Assembly (NCBI RefSeq): GCF_023053635.1
Contig: NC_086175.1
Coordinates: 120,974,740-121,038,739, forward strand
DNA length: 64,000 bases
Source of the DNA: Elgaria multicarinata webbii
Taxonomy: Eukaryota > Chordata > Lepidosauria > Squamata > Anguidae
Reading direction: 5' to 3'
The notes beneath the pieces are model-generated. The model ran no database searches and was not told the DNA's origin. It saw nothing but the letters and a program-made list of their open reading frames with translations. Positions 1 to 11,716 of the stretch are shown here, in pieces. A program made the position numbers and the translations under genes. The stretch's first letter is position 1. Each line of letters starts with the position of its first letter.

Positions 1-745
1 ATTACCATGAGCCAGGTTCGTTTATCTGTCTTTGAGCCTGAAAGGTCTGCACATTTTGTGGGGAGGTAACGAATGGGGCACCACAGGGCTCAGTCCTGGG
101 CCCAGTGCTCTTCAACATTTTTATTAATGATCTGGACGAGGAGGTGCAGGGAACACTTATCAAATTTTCAGATGACACCAAATTGGGTGGGATAGCTAAT
201 ACCCCAGAAGACAGAAGCAAACTTCAAAGTGATCTTGATAGGCTGGAGTGCTGGGCTGAAAACAACAGAATGAAATTTAATAGGGATAAATGCCAAGTTC
301 TACACCTAGGAAAAAGAAACCAAATGCACAGTTACAATATGTGGGATACATGGCTCAGCAATACTACAAATGAGAAGGATCCCGAAATTGTTGTAGATCA
401 CAAGCTGAATATGAGCCAATAGTGTGATGTGGCTGCCGAAAAAGCAAATGAATATTGGGATGCATTAATAGAAGCATAGCTTCTAAATTGTGCAAAGTAC
501 TGGTTCCCTTCTATTCAGCATTGGTTAGGCCTCATCTTGAGTACTACGTCCAGTTCTGGACACTACAAGAAGGATGCTGACAAGCTGGAGGGAGTTCAGA
601 GGAGGTTAACAAGGATGATCAGGAGTCTGGAAACAAAACCCTGTGAGGACAGACTGAAAGAACTGGGCATGTTTAGCCTGGAGAAGAGAAGACAAAGGAG
701 ACATAATAGCATTCTTCAAGTACTTGAAAGGTTGTCACACAGAGG
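1..745 (+). mobile_element. CR1 LINE fragment, C-terminal part of reverse transcriptase
   Basis: The + strand encodes the end of a CR1 ORF2. The block around GAPQGSVLGPVLFN is at about 80-120, FSDDTKLGG (the A/YADD-type catalytic box, here SDD) at about 166-190, then the thumb region ending in a RELGLFSLEKRR-like block near 655-690. The copy runs off the left window edge, its frame is interrupted, and CR1 similarity fades after about 745. It is a dead 5'-truncated insertion. CR1 is the dominant LINE of reptiles and birds. Confidence 0.85.
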
Positions 746-1224
746 AGGGCCAGGATCAGGATATGAGCTACCCCCAAGGTCTCTCCAGCCTCCTCCCCTC
801 CCCTCCAGAATGCCCCAGCTACACAGGCAAAAAAGTCTGTCTAGCACAAAATACAGAGCAGGAGGATGGGGAGACAGCAGGCACCTCTGCCACTTCACCT
901 GCTCCACCTTTAGATGTTCGTAAGCCTCCAGGTTCGGAGGCTCACCATCAAGGTTGGTTGCCATAGGGATGCTCCCTTAAAGTCATTACTATTCTGTTTG
1001 TATGCATATTCCCACAGCAATGAAAAGCAATGTGCATACCACATATACATTATGTCAGAGTTTATTCACATTGTGTCCAGTGCCATGGACCAGACGCCTG
1101 AATCCTCATCCTCAGAGGACCCCAACCCCTTGTCCACAGAAGAAGAGCTTCCACAGCTAATGGTTCAAGGAGAAGGTTCAATCACGGAAAGTGGCTTCCA
1201 CCTCCCCAGGACCCAGTTTTATGG
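746..1224. other. Unassigned stretch
   Basis: No gene or known repeat recognised. Short open frames here lack splice context or domains. The sequence lies between a CR1 fragment and an L2 tail. Confidence 0.4.
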
Positions 1225-1645
1225 ATTGATTGGTTTGATTTGATTTGTAGCCTGTCTTTCTACCAAGAAAAATAGCACTCAAGGTGGCAATCATAAATAA
1301 AACCCGATTAAAACAATAATAAATCAAATGCATCTAAACACAATTAAAAACACGACAATAACAGAATAAAAGCAGCCTCCAACCCAACCCACTTACATGC
1401 CCAAAGCCTGCTTGAATAAAAAGGTCTTTGCCTGCTGGCAGAAGGGCAGCAGAGAGGGAGCAAGCCAAGCCTCCATCAGTAGGGAGCCCCACAGCTTGAG
1501 ACCAGCCACCATGAAGGCCCTCTTTTGTGTTGCCACCAAACGCACCTCTGAAGGAGGCATTCTCCAGAATGATCCTGGTGATCAGTTCCCTTATGACCAG
1601 AGGAGGTTGACTCACCGTCTTTGGACTCTGAGGATCCCAGCCATG
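1225..1645 (-). mobile_element. L2-clade LINE 3' end
   Basis: Read on the minus strand this contains the L2-type C-terminal block (KTFLFKQAFG-like, reading right to left near 1400-1440) followed by an A-rich 3' untranslated tail toward 1230. It matches, by eye, the C-terminus of the long L2 copy at 24.8-28.2 kb. It is a short 5'-truncated and degraded copy. Confidence 0.65.
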
Positions 1646-2689
1646 AAAACTTTAGCATGCTAAAGCCACTGCTGCATCATTGCAGCTTGAGGCTGCTAAA
1701 ACAGGCCAATCCCCATTAAGACACAAAGCCTCACTCAGTGTGGAAGTGGGGCCAACCAGCCTAAAGACAGCCAAACTCTAATTTAAGGCGCAATCCTGAT
1801 CTGCTCTTTGTTGGAGTAACATACAAGCAACCATCTCTTTCTTCCAGCTCCACTTGGCACTTTGATCTATGCCTGTCTGGCTTCCCTATGAAACCTGATC
1901 TACTCAGACCCCTGCAAAAGAGCTGACCCCTATCAGAATGCTGCAACCCAAGCTACAGCAGTGCCAATGACACAAAGCCCTCTCCACAACTGAGGTGCTA
2001 CAGGGCATTGAGAGGACTCACAACCTGAAATGGTACAGTCAGGGAACTTGCTTTTGTTCTTGCTTTTCCTCATTCTTTTGCTGCACCCCGTCTAAGGGTG
2101 TAGTTTTGCCACTTATTTGATCATTGCCATTGAATAGCTTGTAATTGTCACATTATTTCCTTGTTATCCACTCAAAGCTTTTAACCATCTCCACAGTTTC
2201 TTTCAATTAAAGTTGACCACCTAGTTTTCCAAATGCCCTTCTGTGATTTGGATCCTTTTCCATTATTATCAGTCTGTGCCTTTCTCTTGCCTGTCAATGC
2301 TGATGAATAGCCTTGTACTGTCAGTACATACTTAAAACTGTCCATCCTAATTCTACCAATATGCGCATTACATATATGAATATTCCTATTTTATTCCCTG
2401 ACTGCCCCAAGTCTATGAAATTTGAGATTAATGTTCAAGCTTTCATGATACAGCAGGATAATGAAAATATCAATATCATCTGCCTTAACCACTATATGCA
2501 TATTTTCATATATATTTTTCTGGCTGCAAATGTAATGAATATAACCCTTGAGTTTGCTTCTATATCTGCTGCTATGATCTTGCACTCTTCTCTGAAAGAG
2601 AAGCTTCCACTTCATACATGAAGCAAAAATCTTCCTTATTGCATAAAATTCACAGTAAATATTATCTCTCTTTTCTCGCTCATGGAGGT
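1646..2689. other. Unassigned AT-rich stretch
   Basis: No coding or structured feature recognised. The right part, from about 2050, could be 3' untranslated sequence of the adjoining R4-type LINE, but I could not confirm this. Confidence 0.3.
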
Positions 2690-3600
2690 TTTTCTAGACT
2701 GACATGATGAGCTTTGCCAAGTCATGCTGTCTTTTACTGATTCAGAAATTTCCTATTGAACATGTTTTGAGTATGACTGCTTTCTGGATGTTGATGTGGA
2801 TGTATTTTCGTAGGCCCAGTTTCTGAAGGTTTTCTATATAGTTTTCTGATGTGATGCCAGTGACTGTGACTAATGGAATACTTGTGAACTTTTCCTGTTG
2901 CCATAGTTCCTTAACTTCCATAGCTAGTGGTGTATATTTTTCTCTCTTTTCCTCTTCTTTTTCTACAACATTTTTGTCATTAGATATTGCTATGTCAATG
3001 AATTAAGTGTGTTTTTCTTTTTTATCTATAAGTGTTATGTCTGGTTGATTGCAAGGTATTGTCTTGTCCATATGAATTGTTCTGTCCCAGTATATTTTAT
3101 GATCTGCATTTTCCAAGAGTACGTTGGAAATTGCGGAGTATGTATAGTATGGTATAGGTTGTTTGAAGACGATGAATTTGATGGCCAGTTGTTGGTGAAT
3201 TATTTTTGCACATGTAATGTGTCTGTTCGTATAGTCCATTCCTGCCAGAATTTTATATCCTCCTGTTACATGGTCTGTTGTTTCTTGGAACTGATGGCAT
3301 TTCCTACATGAATCTGTTTTTACACTATCTTTTTTTATGTATTTTTGGTAGTTCTTGGTCGCTATGACTTGATCCTGTATGGCTATTAGGTATCAGTTTC
3401 AGGAAATAGTTCACCCTTCCTAAGCCATTTGTACGATTGTTCTTTATTTGTGGGTTTTGCATTATGTTGTAGTGCTTCCCATAGAGTGCTTTTTGTGCCC
3501 ATTTTTCTTCTTTCTCTGCAAGTGTGAGTGGTCATGTTTGATCTTGGTTTTGTAGTGCTAGCTTGAGTGGAGTGTAATTTTAATCTGCTTTTACTATGGC
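2690..3600 (-). mobile_element. R4/Dong-type LINE, C-terminal endonuclease region
   Basis: The minus strand encodes features of the C-terminus of R2-group LINEs of the R4/Dong type. There is a CRKC...H zinc-knuckle-like segment near 3300, then IIHQQLAIK, a VLENADHKIYWDRTI block near 3090-3120, and RPDITLIDKK near 3020-3040. Next comes a region ending in GLRKYIHINIQKAVILKTCS near 2750-2820. The PD...D-x-K arrangement fits the restriction-like endonuclease of this group, as opposed to the APE endonuclease of CR1 and L2. The frame is broken in several places, so the copy is inactive. Exact ends are uncertain. Confidence 0.7.
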
Positions 3601-3601
3601 T

Positions 3602-4060
3602 TTATGAATGGGAGTATTATTATTATTCGTAGTAGCAGTAGTAATATAATATTTTCATTTATATCTCACCCATATACAAAATACCCTAAGCGGCATACAA
3701 AGTTAAAAAATAATTTAAACACAATAAAACAATCAATAAAACAACACCCTAGGCAGCATGAAAATATTAAAAACAATTTAAAAAGATAAAGCAATCGATA
3801 AAACACTTCAGCATAAAAACAATAGATAACGGTCAGCAATAAGATTCTAAAAAGGGAAGGCCTGCCAGAAAAATACAGTCTACTTAAAAACATTCAAAGA
3901 AGTCAGCAGGCACGTTTAATCTGGCAGATCATTCCACAGCTGAGGGGTGGCAAAGGAAAAGGTCCTCTGACATGTGACTGCAAATCTCACATTAGGCATT
4001 TGCAGCAGATGATCCTACGAGGACCTTTAAGTGGCGGGCTGGAACATGTTAGCTTTCCAT
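3602..4060 (-). mobile_element. L2/CR1-group LINE 3' end
   Basis: A-rich, reversed 3' tail starting with an (ATT)n-like stretch at 3615, then the reversed C-terminal block (GGCAGATCATTCCACAGCTG and the following KGPL-like segment, 3920-3965) shared by the L2 copies in this window. It abuts the R4 fragment. Confidence 0.6.
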
Positions 4061-4202
4061 ATCTCACTAGAATCCGAAGAGAGATGTCTTGAAGGAATGC
4101 AAAGGTGTGGAGAAAAATCTCCTAGAGATGTCTACTCAAAAGTAACCCCTATTCGGTTCACTGGAATTTGCTCTTTAAGAAGCAAGTATAGGATTGCAGC
4201 CT

Positions 4203-5010
4203 TAGGCCTAATTTACACCAGCCATTTCTCCCAGGGTCAGCTCGAGGTCATCCCTGGGCATCCAAATGATGCACAGCGGATCCCGGGGTCAACCAGGGAT
4301 GACCTCTCCGTTGTCCCAGGATAACCAGGCACACAAAGAGGTTCCAGCCTTAACAGAATACAAACAGTTGATAAAAACAAAGTTAAGGACCATAAAAAGT
4401 AGAAAATTTCATATAAAGCAAATAAATTAAAATTGACAATATTTTCACATAAGAGCACTTGTATTTCTAAATTGAAAAAGAGCACTTTTAAATCAAATCA
4501 TTGGATGTTCAATTTAGAAATACAAGTGCTCTTATGTGGAAATATTGCCAATTTTAATTTATTTGCTTTATATGAAATTTTCTACTTTTTATGGCCCTTA
4601 ACTTTGTTTTTATCAACTGGGATAACCAGGACCACGGTTATCCCTATTTTTCCTGCAGTCCTGGGACAACCCCAAAGACTGCAGGCAGTGTGGTACGGGC
4701 TCCCGGGTCTTCCCTCCTCCCCATGAATAGTGGGGTTCTTCAAATGGGCACGGAGCTGTGCAGGGGGACTCCATGCCCATCGGGGGTGGGGGAGCAGCAT
4801 TTTCGCCATCCCTGGGATGGCTCTCGGCATGTTGGGGCACCGTGTTTTAAGGTGTTTTTTTTAAAAAAAAACAAGTACTTACTTCTGGCACAGGATCGCA
4901 CCCGCACAAGTGCGCAACGCCGCCTCCATTTTTAAAAAAAATGCTGCTCCGGAACATCCCTCTTCAATTCCAGGACAATGTGCTGGTGTTTAGATGCAAG
5001 GGGACAATCC
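4203..5010. mobile_element. Nonautonomous DNA element (MITE-like) interrupted by a foldback
   Basis: Self-complementary blocks rich in CCCTGGG/CCCAGGG at 4225-4325 and 4620-4690 resemble the TTTATCCCGGGATC-type MITEs of this window. A foldback insert occupies 4330-4619. Outer ends are not well defined. Confidence 0.45.
4330..4619. mobile_element. Foldback element with ~110-bp inverted arms
   Basis: Left arm 4368-4477 and right arm 4508-4617 are inverted copies with only a few differences, separated by about 30 bp. The insert is flanked by the 11-bp direct repeat GGATAACCAGG (4319-4329 and 4620-4630), which reads as a target-site duplication. No coding capacity. Confidence 0.7.
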
Positions 5011-5039
5011 TGGAAGCAGGTAAGCCTGGAATCCTCCCC

Positions 5040-5205
5040 CCTACCCTGTCCTGGAAGGCTTCATGGGCAGGATCTGCACTACTGCTTTATAACAGTTTAT
5101 AATGGTTTTGACAACTGTTCAGGCCCAGGACACATTACATATACAGCTTTTAAACCATTTTCAAAGTGTTATATCCTGCTTGGTGTAGATGAAGCCTTAG
5201 AGTGG
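5040..5205. mobile_element. MITE of the GATCTACACTACTGCTTTA family
   Basis: Begins near GGATCTGCACTACTGC and ends with TGCTTGGTGTAGATG. It shares its centre (GACAACTGTTCAGGCCCAGG) with the copies at 23,716-23,865 and 49,606-49,924. Noncoding palindromic DNA element remnant. Confidence 0.6.
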
Positions 5206-5287
5206 CTACTTATGAAAAAAGAAAGTGTGCTTTTATCTCTCCTGATGTTCAGGACTTTTGATGGTATCATGTAGCAGTTATTGACTA

Positions 5288-5763
5288 GGAGCTCCTTCAG
5301 ATGGGGGGATATCGCATTCCCTTACCATTTGCTGTGAAGCTGCATGTCTTCCGTTTCTGTAATGAGATCCAGTTACTCAGAGGGAGAGAGCTGGAAGAGA
5401 AGCGACCATGTGGCTTGTACAGCTTCAATGCAGTTTAATGGGGCAGCGTCCTCTAGTAGGCGTTTTATAGCGGGATTTCTCCTGCACTCAGCAGGAAATA
5501 GCGATGTGTATCAGAAGGGTCAGCTTTTCTGAGCCTTTTTTTATTTATTTATTTATTTATTTATTACATTTTTATACCGCCCAATAGCCGAAGCTCTCTG
5601 GGCGGTTCATTAACCACTCTCTGGGCGGTTTTTAAAACTGCTAAAACTGGGAAATGGAGGAGGAAGCACACAGGAGGATCACTTATTCGTCAAAATGACC
5701 CGTGCAGATCCGTGAGTGGCCAGTCGTGAACATGCGATAAAACGCTCATCTGAAGACGCTCTC
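5288..5763. mobile_element. MITE with terminal GAGC(T/G)(C/T)CTTCAGATG repeats
   Basis: The left end GAGCTCCTTCAGATG (5290) is matched by the reversed right end CATCTGAAGACGCTC (5749-5763). An L2 tail sits inside it at about 5534-5632. Confidence 0.5.
5534..5632 (-). mobile_element. L2 LINE 3' tail
   Basis: (TTTA)n followed by the reversed L2 tail signature TATACCGCCCAATAGCCGAA and GCTCTCTGGGCGG. This very short tail recurs more than ten times in the window. Confidence 0.75.
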
Positions 5764-6172
5764 AGTGAACCACTTCCCCAACTTGGTACCCTCCAGATGT
5801 TTTTGACTTCAACTCCACATTTTCAAAAATGCACACCAAATATTTGTGTTACCCCCATTGATTAAAGTGTGAAAATGCCTGGGTCCCTCCCCCACCCAAA
5901 AAAAATGTGTATTTTGAACAAGTGCATTTTTTTAATGAACACATTTTGTGAGCACAAGCTTCAGAATATGCAAACTTTGCCATCAAAATGCACTTGTATT
6001 CAGGGTTGTGAAATGGAGCAAGTTCCGGTGTTTGATAAACTGAAACAAAATCGTCTTACGCCCCTAGGGACAGGTTTGAAAGTCATCTGATCGAGAACAG
6101 GGCACCAGTCACATGGACATCACTTGTCAAAGGGTATTTGATCTTAGTAACTCCACCTGACCAAGTAAACCT
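5764..6172. other. Unassigned; short MITE-like piece at the left
   Basis: About 5770-5810 resembles the CTTCCCCAACTTGG...CTCCAGATG termini of hAT-type hairpin MITEs. The rest is unrecognised. Confidence 0.35.
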
Positions 6173-6873
6173 GGCTTTAAACTCAACCCTAGGAGGTGTC
6201 TCAACATGCATTCTAGGGTCTGTCTTCACGGCGCCACGCTGGTGCTGCTACACCGCCAAACCCCGTGCTATCGCTGGTACATGGTGGTAGCAAGTTGTTC
6301 TTACAAGAGGAGAAAGCGCGGGCTTTCTGGCAGCCATTAGGCTCAACAGGCCTGCCCCTCCCACAGCTTCCAGTGACCAATAGGAGGTTGCCTTCAGCCC
6401 AGGAATGGCCCCAGAGTGGCTCCGAATGAGAACATGTGTTCTGTCATATACAGAGGAGGTGGGAAGGACTAAGTGGTGAGCACAGATAGCAGCTGGCCAA
6501 AAATATGTGGACCCTTAGGGTAGGGGTATATAAAAATTTCCTTATGTGATGAGAACATAAGAAGAGCCCTGCTAGATCAAGGCGAAGGTTCATCTGGTCC
6601 AAGATTCTGTACCCAAGAGTAGCCAGCCAGGTGGCTCTTCAAAACTGATAAGAAAGACCTGGCAGAGTGACTCAGCAGAAGAACGAGGCTGACCTCGCTC
6701 TGGCTGGAAAAGTCGGGGTAAGTCCCCAACTTTTCAGCCATGCATCTCCACCTCTTTGCCCCAGGGTGGCTTCGAATCTGGGACTGCATCATATAACTGA
6801 TGCAGCGCAAAGACGACATCAAGCCAGCTTTAAACTCAACCCTAGGAAGTGTCTCAACAACATGCATTCTAGA
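6173..6873. repeat. ~48-bp direct repeat bracketing ~600 bp
   Basis: 6173-6222 and 6825-6873 are near-identical (both contain CTTTAAACTCAACCCTAGGA and TGTCTCAACA). Between them lie a CR1 3'-tail fragment on the minus strand (about 6550-6660, AACATAAGAAGAGCCCTGCT) and an unclassified element containing GTAAGTCCCCAACTTTT. Confidence 0.55.
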
Positions 6874-8135
6874 TGTTTGGAGCTACAGGTTTCTCATTGC
6901 AGCAGGAGCCCACTATACAGTGTCATAGTTTGTGGCATTATGAAGGTCTAGCTACATTATCCTCCTAAAAACAGGTTTTTAACATCCTACAAGTACATCC
7001 TTCAAGTTGAGTTTTGTCTAGACGATAAAAGAGTGCACCTCCTTTAAAACAAAAAACGAAAAAACAACAGCCAGCTAAACCCCATTCTTTATTTTCTGTC
7101 ACTTGCTATAGATATAGAGTTTTCTATCCAGGAGCAGAAAAATCCCCTAAATCACCCACGGACTCCCACACAGTTTACTTCCCTTTTGATATCATTGTGC
7201 TATTATTGCTTTCCCAGACTGAAATGTAATCAACCTCTTTCTTTCCGACCTTACTGTTTCCACCTTCTATTTCAAATAAGCTTCTGACATCAGTGCTACC
7301 TAGGCAAGATTAATATGACTTCCCTACTTAATATAAATCTTTTGATTTGTTGCTGAACAGAGTGTTCTCCAGTATTGCTATCTAACTGCGAGGGACAATG
7401 CTGTTTATCATTGTGCTCTGGAACCAGCCATCCAGATCTGGATATTATAGTCCTTTGAATTTAGGAACCATGAAATATAAATGTGTCCCTATCAAGAATA
7501 AGCATGGATTAAATTTATAATGTTGGCAGTACATCTGAAGTACCTTATTTATTTATTTATTTATTTGGGCTACTTTTAACGAATGAAACCTTGAAAAAAG
7601 CAGCAAATTCCAGGTTGTATTTAGGAAAAAATACATTCATGGCGGAAACACTAGCGAAAGCCTGAGTATAGAGTGTACGTAATGAGTGTGCGCATATAAA
7701 GAACAGAACTGGTTAATGGTTTATTACCAGATTATCAATTCCACTCATTGGTCATGATCCAGACATGCAGTCGTGTGCATGCAGATTTGGCTACCTTTCC
7801 AGATGCAAGCTGTTGGGTGCAATAAAGAGGAAGTTTTACTGGGCCCCACTGTGAGACCTAGGGCTTGATCTGGTGTTGTGATTCCATATTTGAGTCTTAC
7901 AGGAGTGAGACAGGCAGAGATATGGTTCAGTGTTCATGTCCTCAGTGCCCACACCTTTAAGAAAAAGGGAAAGACACACCAACCTTCTTTGTATGTCTTC
8001 TTTCTCAACTCAGTGGTGCCGTCTGGGCTGGATTTAGGGGCAACTGAACTCACTGCACAATGTCCATCAAAAAAGACAAATTCCATGGTGGAGATTATTA
8101 AGAAAGTGGCTGAAAATAAACCGTGTCTGCACTCA
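6874..8135. other. Unassigned stretch with a (TTTA)n microsatellite
   Basis: No gene recognised. A (TTTA)n run lies at about 7545-7566. Short open frames here have no domain or splice support. Confidence 0.4.
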
Positions 8136-8260
8136 CACATTTATTTATTTATTACATTTCTATACTGCGCATTAGCTGAACTTTACAAGACAACGCTTAC
8201 AACCAAACAATAAAGGAACACTGTAAAACGTAATATAAAAGACTGGAGGTTATTCAGACT
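8136..8260 (-). mobile_element. L2 LINE 3' tail
   Basis: (TTTA)n followed by the degenerate reversed tail TATACTGCGCATTAGCTGAA, then A-rich sequence. Confidence 0.6.
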
Positions 8261-9999
8261 GAGTGGACAGTGCACACAGTGCCCTGTTCATGCTGCTAAT
8301 ATGTGCACACCCACCATCCCCTTCTAGTGAATGTGCACAGTGGCCAGGGGTTCATGCACGTTCCCCATCCCATACAAGGCCAAACATTCATTACTGCCAC
8401 ACTTCATAAAGGAGAAATGGGAAGAAAACAAACTTTCACCCCCACCCCTCCCCTTGCTGTTTAGAGCTGGACCTAGTAAATCCAGAGACTGCCTGCAGCG
8501 AAATTAAGGCGCCATCTTCTCACCCTGTCTGTTTCATGTCCTGGAGCTGCTGCCAATAGTGCTAGACGTGGAGCTAATGTGTTGCCAAAGTGGTGAGAAA
8601 AGTCTTTTGAAGAACAGTGAGAGCTATTAAATTATGCAATCGTCTCTCTTGCCCACCGAACCCCACCCCCCTCGAGGTTTGATAGAAACCTCATTGCTCC
8701 ATGATTTTGAAACTGAAATGAACAAGAAAGCAGGAAAGGAAGGAAAATGGAAAGATTTGAGAGTGGGCCGGGGGGGGTGGGGGCGGCATCCTTCTATATC
8801 AGCACACTGTAGTTGGAGGAGATGACGAAATGTTTCTCCGTGGTTTCGCAGTGGAGGGCCCCACATGCGTTCATTCCGTGCCTTCCCTTATAGGGCTCCC
8901 ACCCACAACCTCAAAACCATCCCAAGAGGACTGAGCATGCTCAGTGGGCACAGAATGCTGACTATTGGGTGGGGCAGAAAACTGGAGGGAATGGAATGGC
9001 GTCTCCTAGAAAACGGCTATCAGCTTCATCCCACGTACCTGCTTCCCTCGGATTATCCCAATAGCGCTAAGCTTTCACGGTTGTTGTTGTTGCTACTGGG
9101 CGACAGCGATCCTTTGCATACCAGGAAGTGAGTTTAAGGGGGGAAATGTAAAAAAAAATCATTAAAAAATCAACGGCTGACCCAATTCAATTCAAATTTG
9201 GTATGCTTAAAGCTCTCCCTAATATCTATTGCTGTGCCAATTTTGGTGTCTTTATCTTTAAAGCTTACACAGATGTAAGCATTTATTTAAAATCTTGCTC
9301 TTGCGCCCCAGCGGCGGCTCAGAAGATACACTCAAAAACTAGTGGCTAAATATGGCAAATCGTTTGGCTTTATAGCACAATTAAGGCAGGATTCCTGGGA
9401 GTACTTCACAATCAAGGCAGATTCTAAGGTGGAAAACTTCTGAGTCCTTTGCATGCAATTCGCAGTGATTGCACAGTATAACACTGGTGTGAGAAAGCTC
9501 TATATCTCACTGGCTGGGACCTGGAACAGGGAAACTCCGTACTGCAACATTTTATTGCAGGTCCAACTTGTAAAATCACTAACATGATTGTATTTATTTA
9601 TTTTTAAAGGAACCATAATAAATGCTGTTCAAATAGGTTTGGGGGTCTTTGCAATTTCATCTTGAATATCTCTAAATTTCTGGCTTCACATCTTGCCTCA
9701 GCCTGAAATCTCTTTGTCCTCCAGTCCCTTTGATTGAAAACAGAAACGGCTCCTCCTGTGTTCCATGAACACTGCTTCCCGGGAGATCCAACCAGTTCCT
9801 AAAGTGGTTGCAATGGCCATCACTTCAATTTTCCCACCGTTTTATTGCCTGCTGGCAAAATGTTCGGCATTAAGGCAAGCACTATGTTTATGTGAACAAA
9901 GAACATACTACATTACAAGGAGTCTTGTCGTGTGTGGAGTGAGACAGATCGGGATTCTCTAAACACAGAGTCACGGGGCCACACTAAACGTTCAGCCAG
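8261..9999. other. Unassigned stretch
   Basis: Nothing recognised on either strand. It contains a G-rich run at about 8767-8785 and no open frame longer than about 90 codons. Confidence 0.4.
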
Positions 10000-10835
10000 A
10001 GCTTTTCTACATGAGGCTTTTAACCCACTTTAATCTGCTTCTGGATTCTTTGTGGGAATAAGAATGGCTCCTTTACATGTATTTTTCCCGGGGTGGGTGG
10101 GTGTCTTTCTCTGCCTTTCTATGTGTTCCATTACACAATCACTAGATGGCGCTGTGGTATAGCACAATTGCACAAATACACTCGGTTTCATGATGCCATT
10201 CAGCGATATAGCTAAGGTGACCATATGAAAAGGAGGACAGGGCTCCTGTAACTTTAACAGTTCTATTGAAAAGGGAATTTCAGCAGGTGTCATTTGTATG
10301 CCTGCAGCACCTGGTGAAATTCCCTCCTCATCACAACAGTTAAAACTGCAGGAGCCCTGCCCTCTGTTGTATCTGGTCACTTTAGTATAGCTCCTGCAAT
10401 TCAGCGATATAGCTAGGGTGACCATATGAAAAGGAGCACAGGGCTCCTGTATCTTTAGCGGTTGTACAGAAAAAGGGATTTCAGCTGGTGTAATTTTAAC
10501 TATGCTAGAGTGACCAGATACCAAAGAGAGCAGGGCTCCTGCAGCTTTAACTGTTGTGATGAAGAGGGAATTTCACCAGGTGCTGCATGCATACAAATGA
10601 CAACTGCTGAAATTCCCTTTTCTATGCAGCTGTTAAAGATTCAGGAGCTCTGTCCTCCTTTTCATATAGTCACCCTAATATAGCAGACTTTTCTTGTTAG
10701 GGAAAAGAAAAAGCTAAAATATTTTCAAACCATGGGAGCAATCCTGAAGGATGACAACATCATGTAAAGGACTGCAAACTACTGTAAGTGAGGAATCACA
10801 GGCACAAAATAAAAGCCTCATGTAGAAAAAGACTC
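10000..10835. mobile_element. MITE (TTTCTACATGAGGCTTTTA termini) split by a hAT MITE
   Basis: The left part, 10,000-10,212, starts AGCTTTTCTACATGAGGCTT and includes AGATGGCGCTGTGGTATAG. The right part, 10,678-10,835, ends AAAAGCCTCATGTAGAAAAA, the inverted counterpart. An uninterrupted relative is at 58,345-58,690. The hAT MITE at 10,213-10,677 separates the halves. Confidence 0.65.
10213..10677. mobile_element. Palindromic hAT MITE, rearranged copy
   Basis: Starts TAAGGTGACCATATGAAAAG and ends with the inverted CTTTTCATATAGTCACCCTA. An internal restart (TAGGGTGACCATATGAAAAG at about 10,415, preceded by a repeat of the left flank CAGCGATATAGC) makes it longer than the 318-320-bp copies. Flanks share ATATAGC, consistent with a slightly altered 8-bp duplication. 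Confidence 0.8.
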
Positions 10836-10917
10836 TTAGTCATACATAATGGAGCTAGGCATGACGGTTTTTCTTACTCTCCTGCAAGCCCACGCAGCCC
10901 CAATTCAGATCATGAAC

Positions 10918-11087
10918 AAATTTATTTTATTTATTTATTTATTACATTTATATACCGCCCCACAGCCGAAGCTCTCTGGGCGGTTTACAACAGTTAAAAA
11001 CAGTGAGCATTAAAAAGTATACAAAATTTTAAAACCATCAAAGACATAAAAACAACAGTATAAAAACAGAAGGAAGAGGATTTAAAC
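10918..11087 (-). mobile_element. L2 LINE 3' tail
   Basis: (TTTA)n, then TATACCGCCCCACAGCCGAA and A-rich tail sequence, matching the tail of the L2 copy at 31.7 kb. Confidence 0.75.
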
Positions 11088-11388
11088 ATTCCCCGTACCT
11101 GGCACCTATACTGTGCTCCTTTTGTTGCCAGCTGAAGACCTTTATATTTTCTCAGTATTTTAACACCTAATTTAACTTAAATTTAAACTTTGCTGTTTTA
11201 ATTCTGTATTTTAACCTATGTCAATTTCTGCTGTGTGGTTTTATCCTGGTTGCGCTTTTTATATTGTGTTTTGTATTTGTGTTTTTAGATTGTTGGCTGT
11301 TTTATTATGTTCTTCATGGTTTTAATTTTTGTGAACCACCCAGAGAGCTTCGGCTATTGTAATCTATATAAATAAAATAAAAATGTAA
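11088..11388 (+). mobile_element. L2 LINE 3' untranslated tail, left half
   Basis: Begins with a CCTGGCACCTATACTGTGCT segment and ends AACCACCCAGAGAGCTTCGG...AAAATGTAA. It is interrupted by the Helitron at 11,389; its terminal (TAAA)n resumes at 13,205-13,230. A related copy lies at 57,660-58,010. Confidence 0.75.
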
Positions 11389-11716
11389 TCTATATAAATA
11401 AAAATGTTCGTTTGTTCCTAATCTAAAATCTCCTAAAGTTCTTCACCGATTGCTTTGAAATTTTGACACAAAGTTGCATTCGAATACGTGCGTGTTTTTA
11501 TGTAACTATATTATAGATGGGGACAAAAGTGTGTCTTAGAATTGAAGAAATAGGGTATATAAAAGCCCAGAGGCCTCCTCCAAGCCACTTATGCAAATAG
11601 GAGAGAAGTCATTGTGACATCACCAACCAGTAGGCCAATCCACTGCCTCTGCCTTCTATAGATGTCACACCTGTGACAGGTAAAAACATGCTTTTTTTGA
11701 AAAACAACACCATCTG

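Noticed and set aside
10030-10524. 164-codon frame on the minus strand
   Set aside because: Runs through palindromic MITE sequence with an internally repeated peptide; noncoding.
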